From Cynocephalus volans (taxonomy: Eukaryota; Chordata; Mammalia; Dermoptera; Cynocephalidae): a stretch of 64,000 nucleotides of DNA. Positions 1 through 13,259 of this stretch are shown here, piece after piece. A program made the position numbers and the translations under genes. The stretch spans positions 50,772,907 through 50,836,906 of the forward strand of contig NC_084463.1 of assembly GCF_027409185.1 (NCBI RefSeq). Reading direction: 5' to 3'. How positions within the stretch are numbered: the first letter of the stretch is position 1; the number at the start of each line of letters is the position of its first letter. A model generated the notes under the pieces. The model was not told the DNA's origin, did no database searches, and worked only from the letters and a program-made list of their open reading frames with translations.

Positions 1-379
1 CCAATTCGTTCTACTAAACCAGGATTACTATAATACAAAAACCACTCGGAAGCATCACAGGGAAAAAGTAACTAAAGTAACTATGGAACCTACTGAATGC
101 AGGCCAAGCAAGCCTCCCATAACATCAACACACTGAATCCAACAACACAGAAAAGATTGTATAGCATGACCAAGTGGAATTGTGCCACAGACGTGCAGTT
201 CCTGTAACATCTGAGAAACTACCAACATACTCTTCCATATCAACCGGTCCAAAAGCTTCCCCATGACCGTGTGTGTTGTGGTAGCAGCCCTTAGCCTGGA
301 ACATATTTACAATCTTGTCAGTGGCGCTGCATCGCGATATTACGTATCTATAACTTAAATGTCTAATTTCAACGTTTGG

Positions 380-680
380 CATGAGAACGTCATTTGCCTC
401 TACGATGAGTCGCCTGTCATCCGCCAGCTCCCATGACACGGGGCTGTGTGGCCCTGCTCGGGCGCGGGCAAAGGCGGTCAGGCCCGCACCTTCTCGGCTC
501 ATGGGCTCCAGCCCGGTACCCGCGTCCCGCCCGCCGCTCCCCGCGGCCCCACACAGGGCTGGGTGCAGAAGCCACCAGTGCTGAGGCTTGTTGGAGGCTC
601 CGGTCCGCCGGCGGCTGCAGCGGGGTAGGGGCTGCGGCTGCTCCCTGGACAGCTAAGACGGATTTACCGGCTTTCTGAGA
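380..680. other. GC-rich, CpG-containing stretch
   Basis: Base composition jumps to high GC with many CpGs between AT-rich neighbours. Together with the promoter-like segment to the right it looks like a small CpG island. Minus-strand frames (for example 502-125) are open but match no family I know. The flanks at 1-380 are single-copy sequence in which I see nothing else. Confidence 0.4.
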
Positions 681-737
681 TTCCTCCCACTGCAAACCCT
701 CCCCACTCGCTCACAGAAGTTAACGAGGGGACTCACC

Positions 738-1085
738 GGGCCTGAGACGTCCGGGGAGGATGGAGAAGCGCGTGGACCCAGCAAAGTTCTCCCCCTCGGG
801 GGAACCTGCTTCTTCTCTTCTTCAGACACATCTGCGGAGCAGCCTTTCCCGTTGCTGTCATCACTCGGCTTCTCAACTCCTTGTCCTGGAACTGGGGAAG
901 ACACCTCGGGGAACACAGCAGAAACCAGTCCCAAATCCAGCTCCGCAGAAGAGAAAATGCCCAGCGTGGGCTCACTTGGTCCATTTATAGACTCTGTATT
1001 CAAATGAGGGCTCCTGAAAGACGCGTTCTGATTGAACCGTGTAGACAAACCCTGATTGGATAGTTTCACGTTATCAACCAATCAG
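738..1085 (-). promoter_or_regulatory. Histone-like promoter and possible first exon
   Basis: Reading the minus strand: CTGATTGG boxes at 1085-1078 and (as CCAATCAG) at 1059-1052, an octamer-like ATTTGAAT at 1005-998 and a TATA box CTATAAATGG at 990-981. Downstream is GC-rich sequence ending in a strong donor, GGCCCG followed by GTGAGTCC, near 738. An open frame runs through it, but I do not recognise the protein. A short PEVSS-type similarity to testis H2B is too weak to use. It could be a decayed histone gene or the first exon of an unknown minus-strand gene. Confidence 0.35.
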
Positions 1086-1129
1086 AAAACAGAAGGTGGA
1101 GAGGGCTCTATGAAGAGTACTTTCAGTAG

Positions 1130-1856
1130 ACCTTCACCCAGGGAGCCTGTGTTTTTATGGAGGTCATTCTCATGACTCTATAAGAAAACCTCAAGATGAT
1201 TGAGCTGTTACTGCCCATCCCCACCTCCACCCAGCAACTAGCAACCTGCCATATGCTTTCTGGCTCCGTGAATTGACTCATTCTTGCAGATTTCATAAAA
1301 GTAAGTGATCTTTGGTGTCTGACTTGTTTCACTGTGAATGTTTTTGTGTTACAGTGTGTGTCTGTCCTTCATTTATTTTTATGTCTAAATAACATTACGT
1401 ATTTGTGGATGCTTATGTACCCATTTATCATATATATACACACACGCACACGTGTATGAGGGAACTTCAAAAAGTTCAAGGAAATATTTGTATTATCTTT
1501 TAATTCTATTTTTCTGTGAACTTTTCTGAAGTACTCTCGTGTATATATATATACATATAGCATATACATATATGAATATATGTATATATTTACTTGTAAA
1601 TATTTATATTTATCTTATCCATTTTTCAGTGTTTATCCATTTATTAGTTGATAGAAATTTAGGTTGTTTTTACCATTTAGCTATTGTAAATATTGCTGGT
1701 ATAACACTAATTATATATAACATTATATAGAGAGATATCTATGTATCCATTCATTTATCCATGATATGTATATATTTATTTATAAGTACCCATAATTATC
1801 TTATTTATCCATTTTCCAGCATTCATCCATTTATCAGTTCATGAACATTTGGGGTT
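1130..1856 (-). mobile_element. L1-derived AT-rich sequence
   Basis: Text typical of reversed mammalian L1 3' ends (TTTCATAAAAGTAAGTG, CTGACTTGTTTCAC) runs into degraded AT-rich DNA with short TATA tandem runs. A MITE is inserted in it. No coding capacity. Confidence 0.45.
1457..1541. mobile_element. Mariner-like MITE (about 85 bp)
   Basis: Inverted terminal repeats (GGAACTTCAAAAAGTTC and its partner ending CTGAAGTACTC) enclose a T-rich centre, with TA on both sides (1455-1456, 1542-1543). A second copy at 42898-42969 has the same ends and layout. This is a non-autonomous Tc1/mariner-type element. It sits in AT-rich L1-derived sequence. Confidence 0.6.
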
Positions 1857-3960
1857 TTTCTCATCACTTGGCATTTGTAAGTAGTGCTGTTATGAACATT
1901 TGTTTGAGTATCTGTTTCAGTGTTTTTCGAGTACGGGAATGTAATTCCTGGGTCATATGGTAATTCAGTGTTTAATTTCTTGGAGAACTGTCAAACTTTT
2001 CCACAAATGCTGAATCATTTTCCATTCCCCCCAGCAATATATGAGTTCCAGTTTCTTCACATCCTTTTCAACACATTGTTTTCATCCTACTGTGTGTGAA
2101 GTGGTATCTCACTGTGTTTGATTTGCCCTTTCCTAACAATTAATGATGTTGACATCTTGTCATGTGCTTTTCAGTCATTTGTACATCTTCTTGGGAGAAA
2201 TGTCTATTGAAGTAATTTAGCCACTTTAAGGTGGGTTTTGGCCTTTTAAACTATTGAGTTGTAAGAGTCTTTAGTATATTCTGGATACTAGACTCTTACA
2301 AGATGTATGATTTTCAGATATTTTCTCTTATTCTCTAAGTTTTCATCTCTTTGAGAAAGTCTTCTGATGCACAAAAATCTGAAAATTTGATGAGGCCCAA
2401 TTTATCTATTTTCCTTTTGTTGCTTGTGCAGTTGGTGTTGTATCTAAAAATCCAATATGGTATCACATCTAAGAGTCAAAACACGGTGATGGAAATTTAC
2501 CCCCTATGTTTTTTTTTTAAGAATTGTGTAGTTTTACCTCTTTTGTTTAGGTCTTTGTCAATTTTCATTTAATTGTCATATTGTGTGAGATAATGTTCAA
2601 ATTCAGTTTTTTTCATGTGGCTATCCAGGTGTCCAGCACCATTTGTTGAAGAATATTTTCCCCCATTGAATGGCTTTGGCACCCTTGTTGAAAGTTAGCG
2701 ATGTATGTGTGAGTTTATTTCTGGAATCTCAATTCTATTCCATTGTTCTATATGTCTATACTCATGCCAATACCACTTTGTCTTATTATTGTAGTAAGTT
2801 TTGAAATCAGGACATGTGCATCCTTCTATATTGTATTGTTCCAACATTGTTTGGGCTATTAAGGGTTCCTTGCAATCTCAAATGAATTCTAGATTCAGCT
2901 TGTCAATTTCTACAAATAAATCAGTGGGGTCTCTAATAGAGATTGCATTACATTGGTAGATTGATTTGCTGTATTTTCTATTAATTTAGATTTGTAAAAA
3001 ACTCCAACAATGCTTTACAGTTTCCAGAGTGTAAGTTTTGTGCTTTTGGGGGGGGGGGTTAAGTTTATCCCTACTTTATTCTTTTTTGTGTAATTTTAAA
3101 GGAAAATGTTTTCTTAATTTCATTTTCAGATTGTTCATTGTGAGTATACATCAACGTAGTTGACTCCTGCTTGTTGACCTAGTATCCTACAACCTTGATG
3201 GACTCATTTATTAGATTTCTAGATCTAGCAGCTTTTTGTTGGATTTCTTACCGTTATTCATACATAGTATCATGTTATCTGTGTATAGTGATAGTTTTTT
3301 TAAATTTTCATCTTTTATTTTTATTTATTTATTTTTGGCCTAATTAACCTGACTAGAACCTCTAGCACAATTTTACATAAAAGTGGTGAAAGTATAGACA
3401 GCCCTATATTGTTTCTATACCCATGATGAATACACATGCAAACTTCAATATTAAGTGTAATATTTTGATATGAATCGGGGGTTTCTGTTGTTTTTTGTTT
3501 GTTTGTTTGTTTTTTATAGATGACCATTATCAGGTTGAGGGAATTTCCTTCTATGGCCAGTTTGTTGAGTGTTTTTGTTTGTTTGTTTGTAATGAAATTT
3601 TTAAAAAAATTCCATTGCTTTTTTTTTTTTTTTTTTTTTACATCTATTGAGGTTTTCTTAGTCTACTAATATGGTGTTTTATATTAATTGATTTTTGCAT
3701 GTTAAACCAACCTGCATAACTATGCTTAATCCCAACTGGCCGTGCTATATAATTCTTTTTATGAGTTGCTCAATTTGGTTTACTATTTATATGTTAAGAT
3801 AATATGCATGCATTTTCTAAGAGATATTTGTCTACAGTGTTCTCTTCTGATTTTTTTGTTCATTTTGATATGAGGGTAATTCTGGACTCATAAAATGAGT
3901 TGGTTGGAATATGTTTTCTCCTCTTGTATTTTTTGAAAACATTTGTGAAGAATTGTTATT
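1857..3960 (-). mobile_element. L1 fragment, reversed (3' UTR and ORF2 end)
   Basis: The plus strand reads as the complement of L1 3' sequence, including phrases such as GTGAAGTGGTATCTCACTGTG and the complement of the ORF2 C-terminal region (around 2620-2990). Numerous stops and indels mean no coding potential. Homopolymer T runs at 3618-3639 and G at 3049-3058 are present. Confidence 0.75.
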
Positions 3961-4009
3961 AACTTCTTAAAAATGGTTTTGTTGGTTAGTTGACCCATTT
4001 GTTTTCTAT

Positions 4010-5050
4010 GCTTCTTTAGCAAAGACTTCAGGTTATATATTTTTTCTATTTAGTTGTATGAGCTCCTCATATATTTGGTATATTAACCCATTTTTGTATA
4101 TATGGTTTGCAAATATTTTCTTCTATTTACTAAGTTTTTTTCTATTTTTTTGTTGATTGTTGTCTTTTCTGTTTAGAAACATTTTAGTTTGGTGTAGCCC
4201 ACTTATTTATTTTTGTTTTTCCTAAGTTTTGGTGTCAAATCAAGAAAAAGAAATTGTAAAGTTTCAGATCTTACATTTAAGTCTTTAATACATTTTGAGT
4301 TATATTTGGTATAGGGTGTACATAAAAGGGTCCAATTTAATTATTTCGCATGGGTAGATCTAGTTATCCCACCATTTATTTAAGAGATTATCTTTTCCCT
4401 ACTGTGTATTCTTGATGCTTCTGTTGAAAATTAATTAACCATGTATGCATGAATTTATTTTCTAGGCTCTCTATTCTCTTTCATTGGTCTATTGTCTGTT
4501 TCTATACCAGTACTATACTGATTTGATTGCTATAGCTTTGTAATATAATTTCAAATCAGGAAGTGTGATGCCTTTATCTTTGTTCTTTTTGCTTAATATT
4601 GCTTTTAGTATTCAGGGTTGTCTGGTTCCATACAAATTTTAAGATTTTTTTCTATTTCTTTGAAAACTGTCATTAAAATTTTGATAGAGATTGCATTGAA
4701 TCTGTAGATTACTAGGGGTAGCATAAAATTTTAACAATAATTAATTATTGTATTCCCTGAACATGAAATATATTTCCACTTATATGTGTCTTGATTTAAT
4801 CAAGGATTTAGAGTTTCAATGAATAGTTCTCTTACCTCTTTAGGTTAATTTATTCCTAAGATTTGTATTGTTTTTTTTCTTAATTTGTTTTTCTGATAGT
4901 TTTTTAATTAGTGTATGGAATCAAAACTAATTTACGTATGTTGATTTTATGTCTGTCAGCTTTACTATATTTGATTATTACTTTCAATAGACCTCCACCA
5001 ATAAAACATATGTCATCATAGTTTATTTTTACCATTTTTAAGAATTTTTT
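4010..5050 (-). mobile_element. Second reversed L1 fragment
   Basis: A separate L1 3'-end-like sequence restarts after 4010 (window-of-ORF2 phrases such as ATTTGGTATATTAACCC and CAAATCAGGAAGTGTGATGCC). It is tandem to the previous piece and in the same orientation. Heavily mutated. Confidence 0.65.
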
Positions 5051-6480
5051 TTTCCTAAAGCATTTTTCAGAAAAATGCATAGAAATGTAGACATGCAAAA
5101 AGACCAAAATATTGAAACATGAGCCCCTTAGAAGGTGCTATGGATTCAGGTTATTTCACGTTACTTAATTTTATTGTGTTTTTTTCTTCTTTCTCCTATG
5201 CCATAATTACCTCTGTTTTTTTCCTCCCCCTCCTCTTGTTCTTTCTATAAAGCGCTATTCCTAACTAAGAAGTGTTTAATGACAAACAGACTTAACAAAA
5301 CATAGGAATACTGAAAAGGACCAATCAGAGCAGACCTCCCTCCCCATGTCCACGGGCTCTGTTCATAAAGGAAACCCTTCCCTAGGTCACAAGGATTTGT
5401 CAAAACAACAAATGTGCACCACAAATGCTCAAAAATGATATTTTTTTCAAGCTCTACTGACCAAAAATAAGAATATATATATATATATATATATATTTGT
5501 AGTCTCTTGGAGTCTCCAGGTTAAATATTTGACTGAAAATATTAAGTGGCTTTATGCAAAGTCTTTGGAAATTGTAGAACCCCAAAGCTTTGAGCATTAA
5601 AAATTCTGGTATTTTTTTACAATAAGAAGTATTATTTGTATTTTATCAGGTTTTATAATGGTATTTTCATGATTTTTCCTCTTTATTCATTAAGTAGAGG
5701 TACTGAAATTGCAACAAGCTTAATGACGTGCTGTCTTAGATTTACTTTAAAATACTACCATAATAGTTGGAGTTAATAGTTGAAAATGAAAGAAAATAAG
5801 AATTACTGAAGGCGTGTGATGGTAATTTATGATGGCTTTTACTATATAATTATCCCTGTTTTGCTAATATTTTAAATATTCATATCTTTTAAATAAAGAA
5901 TTTAACAATTTTTATGAAAACCTTCATACACTGGATGCTAGCCGTGCTGTGTAAGTAAAAGGTTAACATGTTGTATGTTGAGGTAAAAATTCAGGAGTTT
6001 GGTGTTTCATTTGGCTGTTAGGATTATTTGTAAATGGGTGACCATAGTGCAGCTTCAGAGTTGGTAATAGACTACTGTAACAGTACCTGCAGGTATGGAC
6101 AGGAGTGTCATTAGTAAACTTCATGTGCGACTGCTTCTCTGACTTGTATTTGATAACAGGTGTTCTTAACCCTATGGCATTGTTACATGTTTCTAATAAT
6201 CTGTGAGTCCGAGCACTGTTCTGACTATGAATTACTATCATTTACTTCATTTTTCTGGCCTGGTGACAGTAACCATGTGATTTCTGTCCATTAATACTTT
6301 TAGAAACTTCTGTTTTTCTATTGCATACATAACCACTATGAACGTTTTCATGCTACCACTATGTCCTTGCCTCTTTCTCTTCCTCTAATTCATTTATTCA
6401 TTGAAATAAACAAGAAATTGGTTTGATTTTCAGACTGTGACATGGGTTTCTGAGAGTCAGAAATAACCTAACTAATTTTT
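5050..6480. other. AT-rich single-copy interval with (AT)n
   Basis: No gene is visible. It contains an (AT)n run at 5473-5497 and an LTR- or promoter-like patch near 5270-5400 with a CCAATCAG box, which I cannot assign. The remainder is AT-rich sequence without clear repeats. Confidence 0.4.
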
Positions 6481-7000
6481 TCCATGTTAAGTTTTAAAAG
6501 GCTTTATTTGGATATAATTTAGATAACATATTAATCACATTTTAATTCCACGCTTTTTTTACAGTATATTTACAGAGTTAGGTAACCTCATGCACAGTCT
6601 AACTTCAGCATATTTCCATCACTCATCTCACTTGCATTCATCCCCCTTTACTACTCCAGAACAAGACAATCGTTAATCCATTTCCTGTCTGTATAGGTAA
6701 GACTTGTAAATATTTATTATAAGTGGAATCATAAGTTTCACCTTCTTTTGGGTCTGCTTTCTATCATTTAGCTTAATGTTTTTGATTTTCATTTCTTTTC
6801 ATCATTACTTTATTCACTTTGGGGAACAGCATTCTACTGCATGGATATACTGCATACCTTTTTTTCTTTCACTAGACAATGGATATTTGGGTTGTATCTA
6901 CGTTGGTGTATAATATATATTATTGCTATGAGCATTCACTTAGTAGTTTTTTTCTGTGACTTTTGGTTTTCATTTCTTTGGGGTACATAACTTATTAAGT
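6480..7000 (-). mobile_element. L1 3'-UTR-like fragment, reversed
   Basis: Sequence resembling reversed L1M 3' UTR is present: TTTGGATATAATTTAGATAAC, a degraded TAAGTGGAATCATA motif and a GGATATTTGGGTTGT stretch. Old and without open frames. Confidence 0.55.
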
Positions 7001-8250
7001 CATGTGGCTCTGGACTTTGGTTAAAGATTTTTAATTAATTTAATATTTTTACTTATGTTTACTTGCATATTTTATTTCTTCTTTACTATGATAATTTCTG
7101 CTTACCAAGGTACTTATTTTTTATTTGTAGTATTCCACGCTTTTCAGATTTTCTAGGCAGCTGACACAGAATATTTAGGAAGTTTAATGCGGGAGCATGG
7201 TTCATCGGTGCAATCAATGAATGAACCTGTTTCCTCTGTAGGATAAAGCGTGTGAGTGTAACTGCTGAGCTTAACGTGCTGTTAGCACATTGGCTTCTTC
7301 GTATCTCGAGCTGTGCTGAGTGTGACATGGGTATGAACTGCCATCTGCAATATGCATTTTCTTCACAGCCATTTCCACTCTCTGTCTGCTTCTGCTGTGA
7401 AGCCGAGACTCTACTACAGAATTTTAAAGTTCAGCCTAACTTTGGCATCAACTATTTGAAGAAAAAAATACCTTCTGACATATTGGCAGCAATGTAAACA
7501 GCAAGTTGCTGCTAAATTGCTAAAGGAAAGCATGATTTTCACCAACACGCACATATAGCTAGCTCCTGCTACGTGGTGCAGGTGCTTTTCCAGGTAAGGG
7601 TGCATGTAGGAGGAGGATGTGGGGCACCAGACCCTCTCCCGTCATCTTTGTCTCTCAGGCATCAGGTGTTTCTTCAACATCCAAATAGACAGCATTCGAG
7701 CCACCTTTATGGGCACTGTGGAGCTTGCCCATCCCGGGAAGCCCACCCCGGTCCTTGGTCCCTGCAGCTTCACACTGGCCATACCTCTACAAAACCTCAT
7801 GACCGGCTTCTCCGGGCTCCCTGAGCCTCTTCTCACCCTCTTCTCAATCCAGGAAAGCACAAGGACAGCCAGGACCAGAAGAAGCAGATATAAACACAGA
7901 AATTGGAGCAGGCATGGGCATACGCAAGGCACTGCCCAGAGTCAGGTCTGCTGCCTGCCACTGGCTCTGCCTGTCCTGGCGTGCTGCCCCTCATGGGGCT
8001 GGGGCCGGCTCACCTCAGCCCTGGCTGGAGCCTTACCCACCACCCCCGACACCAAACCAGACCCCATGGGCAGCCATGGCACATAAGTCCTTTCATCCCC
8101 CTCACAGAGAACTCCAGCACGGATGGGGTTGAGCTCCTGTGAGGCTGCTCATAACCCCCTGGTCTACATTGCACAGCCTTGCCAGGACCAGGGGAGGGGC
8201 TCTGCACCCTCTGGGCCGATCTCAACAGTTGCACCAAAGGGTTGAGGTGC
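7000..8250. other. Unassigned interval, no gene recognised
   Basis: Frames of 155 codons (plus, 7619-8086) and 96 codons (minus, 7932-7642) overlap in GC-richer DNA at 7.6-8.1 kb. Neither resembles a known family and there are no convincing splice partners. A GTAAGG follows CTTTTCCAG near 7595. Confidence 0.3.
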
Positions 8251-8525
8251 AGGTTTCTTGCTCTAACTCAAAACCTTAATCAGCTCACCACCCATCTGAG
8301 ACCCTCTGCTCCACCCCACATGTGCCCACCTCAGTGAGCCTCAGAAGAGACCCCAGCCCTGGCCAACACTTTAACTGGAGGCTTGTGAGACCCAGAGTGG
8401 GGGACCCATTAAGCCCAGATGCCTGACCCACATGACTGTAAATGTGCATTGTTCTAGCCAGTAAGTTTGTGGTGCTATCATTAGACAGCAATAGATAATG
8501 AACACAGTATCTCATCGGTTTGCAT
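8250..8525 (+). mobile_element. MLT1-like LTR 3' part
   Basis: The stretch ends with the MaLR 3'-end pattern (CTGTAAATGTGCATTGTTCTAGCCAGTAAG..., then an AATAGATAATGAACACAG end). Fragmentary and old. Confidence 0.5.
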
Positions 8526-8529
8526 ATAT

Positions 8530-10900
8530 TTGTTAAAATTGTTTTATACAAATGTGTTTAACATATCCAGAGAAAAATGTGGAGTTTATTAAAAATAACT
8601 CATGTTGATAAAATTCAGTATAGGTTGCTGGGCTGCATCCTTGAGCATCCAAGAAACAACATCCCAAGCAAGACAGGAGACGGGGCACCTGAGAGTCTCA
8701 TGAGGGCCTGTCAGCACTGAGCCTGTCCCTGCTGTGCAGGGGAAGGGCCGGGCAGGGGTTGATTTCCTAAGGAAGAAAAATTGCAGAAACTTAAGTGCCT
8801 TAGAATTACAAGGATGATCCAAAACTATCACGAGGGGTTAATTAAGCCAAAGCAATTAGCAGCAACAACAGAATGAGTATTCCAGGACCCTGTATACAAT
8901 CTGAGACGTACAAAACATGGGAGAAAAAAGAGGAAATCAGACAAACATCCTACACGGTGAAATTCTTTCAATTTTCATGCTGTAACAGGGTTTTTCCTGT
9001 AGATATATGCAGTACTGATTAGGTAGATATTGAAGTTGACATTTTGTTATTTGTGTCCCAGATACCCAGGACACTTGGTCTTGTGAGCATCTGTGCTCCA
9101 ACAGCAAACTGTCCCCAGGGTGATTTAGTGTCACCCTAACTGGGCAACCAGCACTAACCGCAAATAAAACCAGCTGGATGCAGGTTAAGGAGGCCTTTCC
9201 TTAATCCAGTGAGGGAGAGCTGATTATTTATTTAACTGCGCCCATATTGAACTTAAGCAATCCCACTGACAATCTTGATGTTTCTCCCTTTGGAGAAAAA
9301 CCTTGAGTTCCCTATAATATTTTGTCAGCACGTTGTCTTAAATTCTTGCTTTTGCAAGAATGTACAGGACTCATATTGATTTGGAGCTATCAGCAGTAGC
9401 TCAGGAGGCTGCTGCGTACAGGACCTTTATCCCAAACACCGCTCATTTCCTGTGCTGTATTTGCAAGGCTGATTCATCACAGCAGGGACCACACTGAGAG
9501 GTGAGCAAAGGAGTTCTTCCGTGAGTTTTCCAGGAGCCACTGGGCTTCACAGCATCAGAAACAAAAATGAGAGATTGATGAGACTTTCTCATGCTCTTGG
9601 AAAATGAAGTCTTTCATAATTACCTGTAACATTTATTTCCCTTCTAATACAACTTACTCTCCTGAAAATTGCTACAGGTCTGAGAATCAGCATTCCTCCC
9701 ATGCAAACAGGCTGGGTCGTTTGGGAGAAGCCACATGGAGCTGGCTTCATAACTCCAAACACATTTGCCCTAAATGTAGTGAAATTCCTTAGATCATAAA
9801 ATGTGTTCAAGGACAATATTGGTGCATATAACACATAAAAGGTTTGTGAATAGCCACACTGGTGAAGAGGGTAAAGAGGTACCTCACAAATGCAAATCTT
9901 TAGCATAAATATCTATAATATGACACTTGAAAACACATTTTAGTACTAAAAAAAGTAAAATGTAGTTACTTTGTGGCTTTGAGTGCTTAGGCTTTCTCTG
10001 GGCTTTTTTTAAATTAGGCGCTGGTCAGACAGGTTAATTAATAATCATACATGCGTCCAAGCTGTTACTTCTGCGAGTGCATGGCATGAGGCAGGCGTGC
10101 GCCCCGCGTCAGAGAGTGGCGTGCTGTGCCACACTCGGTTTGAGCCCTGGAGGGCTGGTTTGCTTTGGTTTCAGTTGTTCCAAATCCATGCTTGCTCATC
10201 TTTCTCAACACTTGAAAGTGTAATTGGAGTAGATGTACCCACACCTGCCAGGATCTGGGATTGACCCCCAGATTGCAGAGTGGAATGTTGTGCAGGCAGG
10301 ACCACAGGGTGCCCCAGGATTGCCCCTCTTGATCAGAGTGAAGCCACAGCAGTGTTCCTCCCTGGGGGCAAGGGGCCCACAGAGGGAACCTCACTCAGAG
10401 ACCCAAGGGATGCAGAAGAACCCTTCCAGAGTCTCCCTTTACCTGCTCGTTTAGTCTGAGCAGAAGGTGAGTGGATCTTGGGTAATGAATGTGGATTATT
10501 TCAAATGTAATCATTTCAATTAGAGTTGCTATTCCAGTTACATACTTTGGCAAGGCAGGGTAATCGATTTTTAGCTCCTTTCTATGCAATCTTTCTGTAA
10601 GGTGTGAACATATAAATACTTTTGCTACATTATTGAATGAGGTAAGATAGTGTGCAATCATTTGGTATCTTGCAATAACTCCTTTTAAAGGAACGAGTTT
10701 TACTTTCTAGAACAATGGCTGAAAGAATTTTTATACTTTACATAACTCAATAAATGGTTATTAAATGTATTCATTTCATGTAAACAAACATAAACCAATA
10801 GTAAAAAATAAAATAAAATCTACTTGACCCTCTGCCTTCTTGAATAATAATAACAACAATAAATATATACAATAAATAAAAAACAATTGCTAACCTTCTA
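8530..10900. other. Unassigned interval, no gene recognised
   Basis: This is single-copy-looking DNA. I saw no open frame with domain content and no clear repeat boundary. Short frames at 9589-9906 and 10065-10394 look like chance. Confidence 0.3.
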
Positions 10901-13245
10901 TAGAATTTGAGTCATATATTTTGTGCAGCTTTATTGATTATCAGCACTGTGCATCATCACGTATAACAATAAGTGCTTTAAGAAAAAAAAAGATTGAATA
11001 AAGCCTTCAAGACAGTTTTGTGCTGATGAATCTGTCAATAGTTTAATTTCTCTTCCCTTTGCCTTTTTGTTTTCAGATTTTTATTTTTTTTAAATCTATT
11101 TATTAATATTATTATTGGTTTCCTGATTTCATTGAACTGTTTTTGTTCTTTTCTATCTCAGTGATTTTTCTTAAGATTATTAATTTGAATTTCTTTTCTG
11201 GAAAGTCAGTAATTTCCTATTCTTTGGAATTAGTTACTGGAGCATTATTTTGGGTTTTTTTTTTTTTCGTATGTGTGTGTGTGTGTGTGTGTGGATGTGT
11301 TGTTAAGTTACTTTGTTTTTTTATGTTTCTTGTTTCTCTACACTGATATCTGTGCATCTGGTGGAAAAGTCACCTCTTTGAGTTTTATATAGTAGCTCAC
11401 ATGGGGAAAGACTTTCAACCTCAAATGCATCCTAGGGTGTTGATTGGGTAGAGTTCAATGGATGCAGTAGTGTAAACTCTGTGTAGTTTCTTCAACTGTA
11501 ATCCACTTTTGCTATGTCTGCGAGTCAACTTATACCCAGGAGGTTTGAGGTGGTGGTGGCACACCTTTGCCAGGAGAGGAATTGCGGGTTGGTTCACAGA
11601 GATCCCAGGGTTGGTTCACAGCTGTCTCACTGGGGGTGCAGTTGCTGGATTATTCTCAGATGAGGGGTGTGAGCATATGGTATGTCACAGTCTCTGGGAC
11701 TGGTTTGCCAGTGGTGGCAGGGTCACCATACTGCTTCTCTGACCTGGCATGGGCCTGCCAGGGGCACACCAAACAAGCTATTTCTCATTTGGATAAGTGT
11801 GTGTGCAATGGTTCAAAGACTTGGGAGAAGGTCTCCAAGGGGCATGACAGCTGAGCTGTTTCTCTGAGCCAGGGGCTTGGGTGCACTTTGGCTCAGCTAG
11901 CTAAATGCAGGTTTACCAGTGGCCCTGCTGCTATGCCACTTCTTGCGGCCTGAAGCAAGGTCATGATTCCCTCAGCAGTTCAGGAGCTGGTCTGCCAAGG
12001 GTGTACCTGCCAAGCCACTTCTCAGGAAGTGGGTGAGGCCACTATGCATGGCTGCAGTGAGGGGGCCCATCCAGCTGCTTCTCAGACTGTTGGCAAGGCC
12101 ACTAGGCAGGCCTGCAGCAAGGGGACCCAACCAGCTGTTTCCCAGTTGGTAGGTGGAGCCACTCATTGCTTCTTGGATGGTGGGAAGGGCCACAAGGCAG
12201 GCCTGCAGTGAGGGAGCCTGGCCAGCAGCTTTTGGGAAGTAGGCAGGACTGTTAGGCAGACATGCAGTGAAGTGGCCCATCCAGCTGCTTCTGGAAGGTG
12301 GGCAGGCCCACTAGGCAGGCCCCAGAGAGGGGGCCAATCCAGCCCCTTCTGGGACTGCTGGCAAGGCCACTAGATGGGACTGTTCGGGACAGAACCACTT
12401 GGCTGCTTCTTCAAAAGGTCACAGATGCACTTTATTTCCACCAGCCCAAGGGTGTATTTGTTAGGGTCGACTCCTGAGCTGCTTTTCCAGGTTGGGGGCT
12501 CAGATGCATACTACTCAGTCAGCCAGCGGGGCTGAAAGTTAGAGGGAGGAGTGGGGCGTGGTCCACCTGAGGAGGATCTGTCTGTTTGATCTCTGGCCTG
12601 GGATGTTGGGGTGCATCAGTTCAGCAGAACTAGGGTGACTTCCCAGACTGCAGAACACAGTCACAGACACTGTGAGCCCAAGCCTCAGGCTGCCAGGATC
12701 AAGGCACTGTAGCCTCTCCTGTGAGTGCACTGGGATGAGGGCAGAGCCCCAGGGCAGGACATGTTCCTGGCAACAGCACTGGTTTTAAGATGGCACCACC
12801 CTGCATCAGCTTGAGTCACGAAGATGGGGGGTGGGGAGTGCACAGTTTGTGCTCCTGTTCTAGAGTAACGCAGTCTCTGTATTCTAGGCCGCTCCCCACA
12901 CTTGGCTCTGGGTTTGTCCTGCCAAAAGATCCGCTCACCTCTGCGGTGAGGACGGGGGTTGGCGTGGATCCTCTGCCTACCTTTTCGCAGCAAGGGAAAA
13001 TTCCTTCTGGGCCGATCTCTGTGTTGGAGATGCGGCAGCTGAAGCCTTGTGTCTGTCTCTCCCCTGTATGCTGTCACCTGGGCTTTTATGCTCCACAGGG
13101 ATCTCACCAGTCCTCTGTTGCACTCTTCCACTCTTCCACAGAGGCTCCTGGCAATATTCAGCTGTCTGTTAATGGTTCTGGTCCTTTTCTGAAGGAGGAA
13201 CATGCCCTAGGCAGCTTTGGTTTGCCATCTTGCTCTTCCTCATCC
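10900..13245 (-). mobile_element. L1 5' region, reversed, with tandem 5'-UTR monomers
   Basis: Read on the minus strand, an L1-type 5' start (AGCAAGATGGCAAACC) lies near 13245, followed by GC-rich 5' UTR. About six degenerate units of roughly 60 bp span 12380-11985, each with a core like GGCAAGGCCACTAGGCAGG. Further left the sequence becomes T-rich with a (TG)n at 11271-11292. Full-length L1s carry internal promoters in such monomers. The downstream ORFs are not intact here. Confidence 0.65.
11985..12380 (-). repeat. Tandem ~60-bp repeat units (L1 5'-UTR monomers)
   Basis: Repeated cores such as GGCAAGGCCACTAGGCAGG, GGGCCCATCCAGCTGCTTCT and CCTGCAGTGAGGG recur about every 60 bp. Units are diverged from each other. 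They explain the long open frames on both strands here. Confidence 0.7.
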
Positions 13246-13259
13246 TATTTACAGTTGGT

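Noticed and set aside
125..502. 125-codon minus ORF at the left end
   Set aside because: Some stretches look protein-like, but I know no matching family and it overlaps a GC jump. Left as unassigned.
11972..12280. Repeat-protein-like ORF
   Set aside because: Periodicity comes from the 60-bp L1 5'-UTR monomers.
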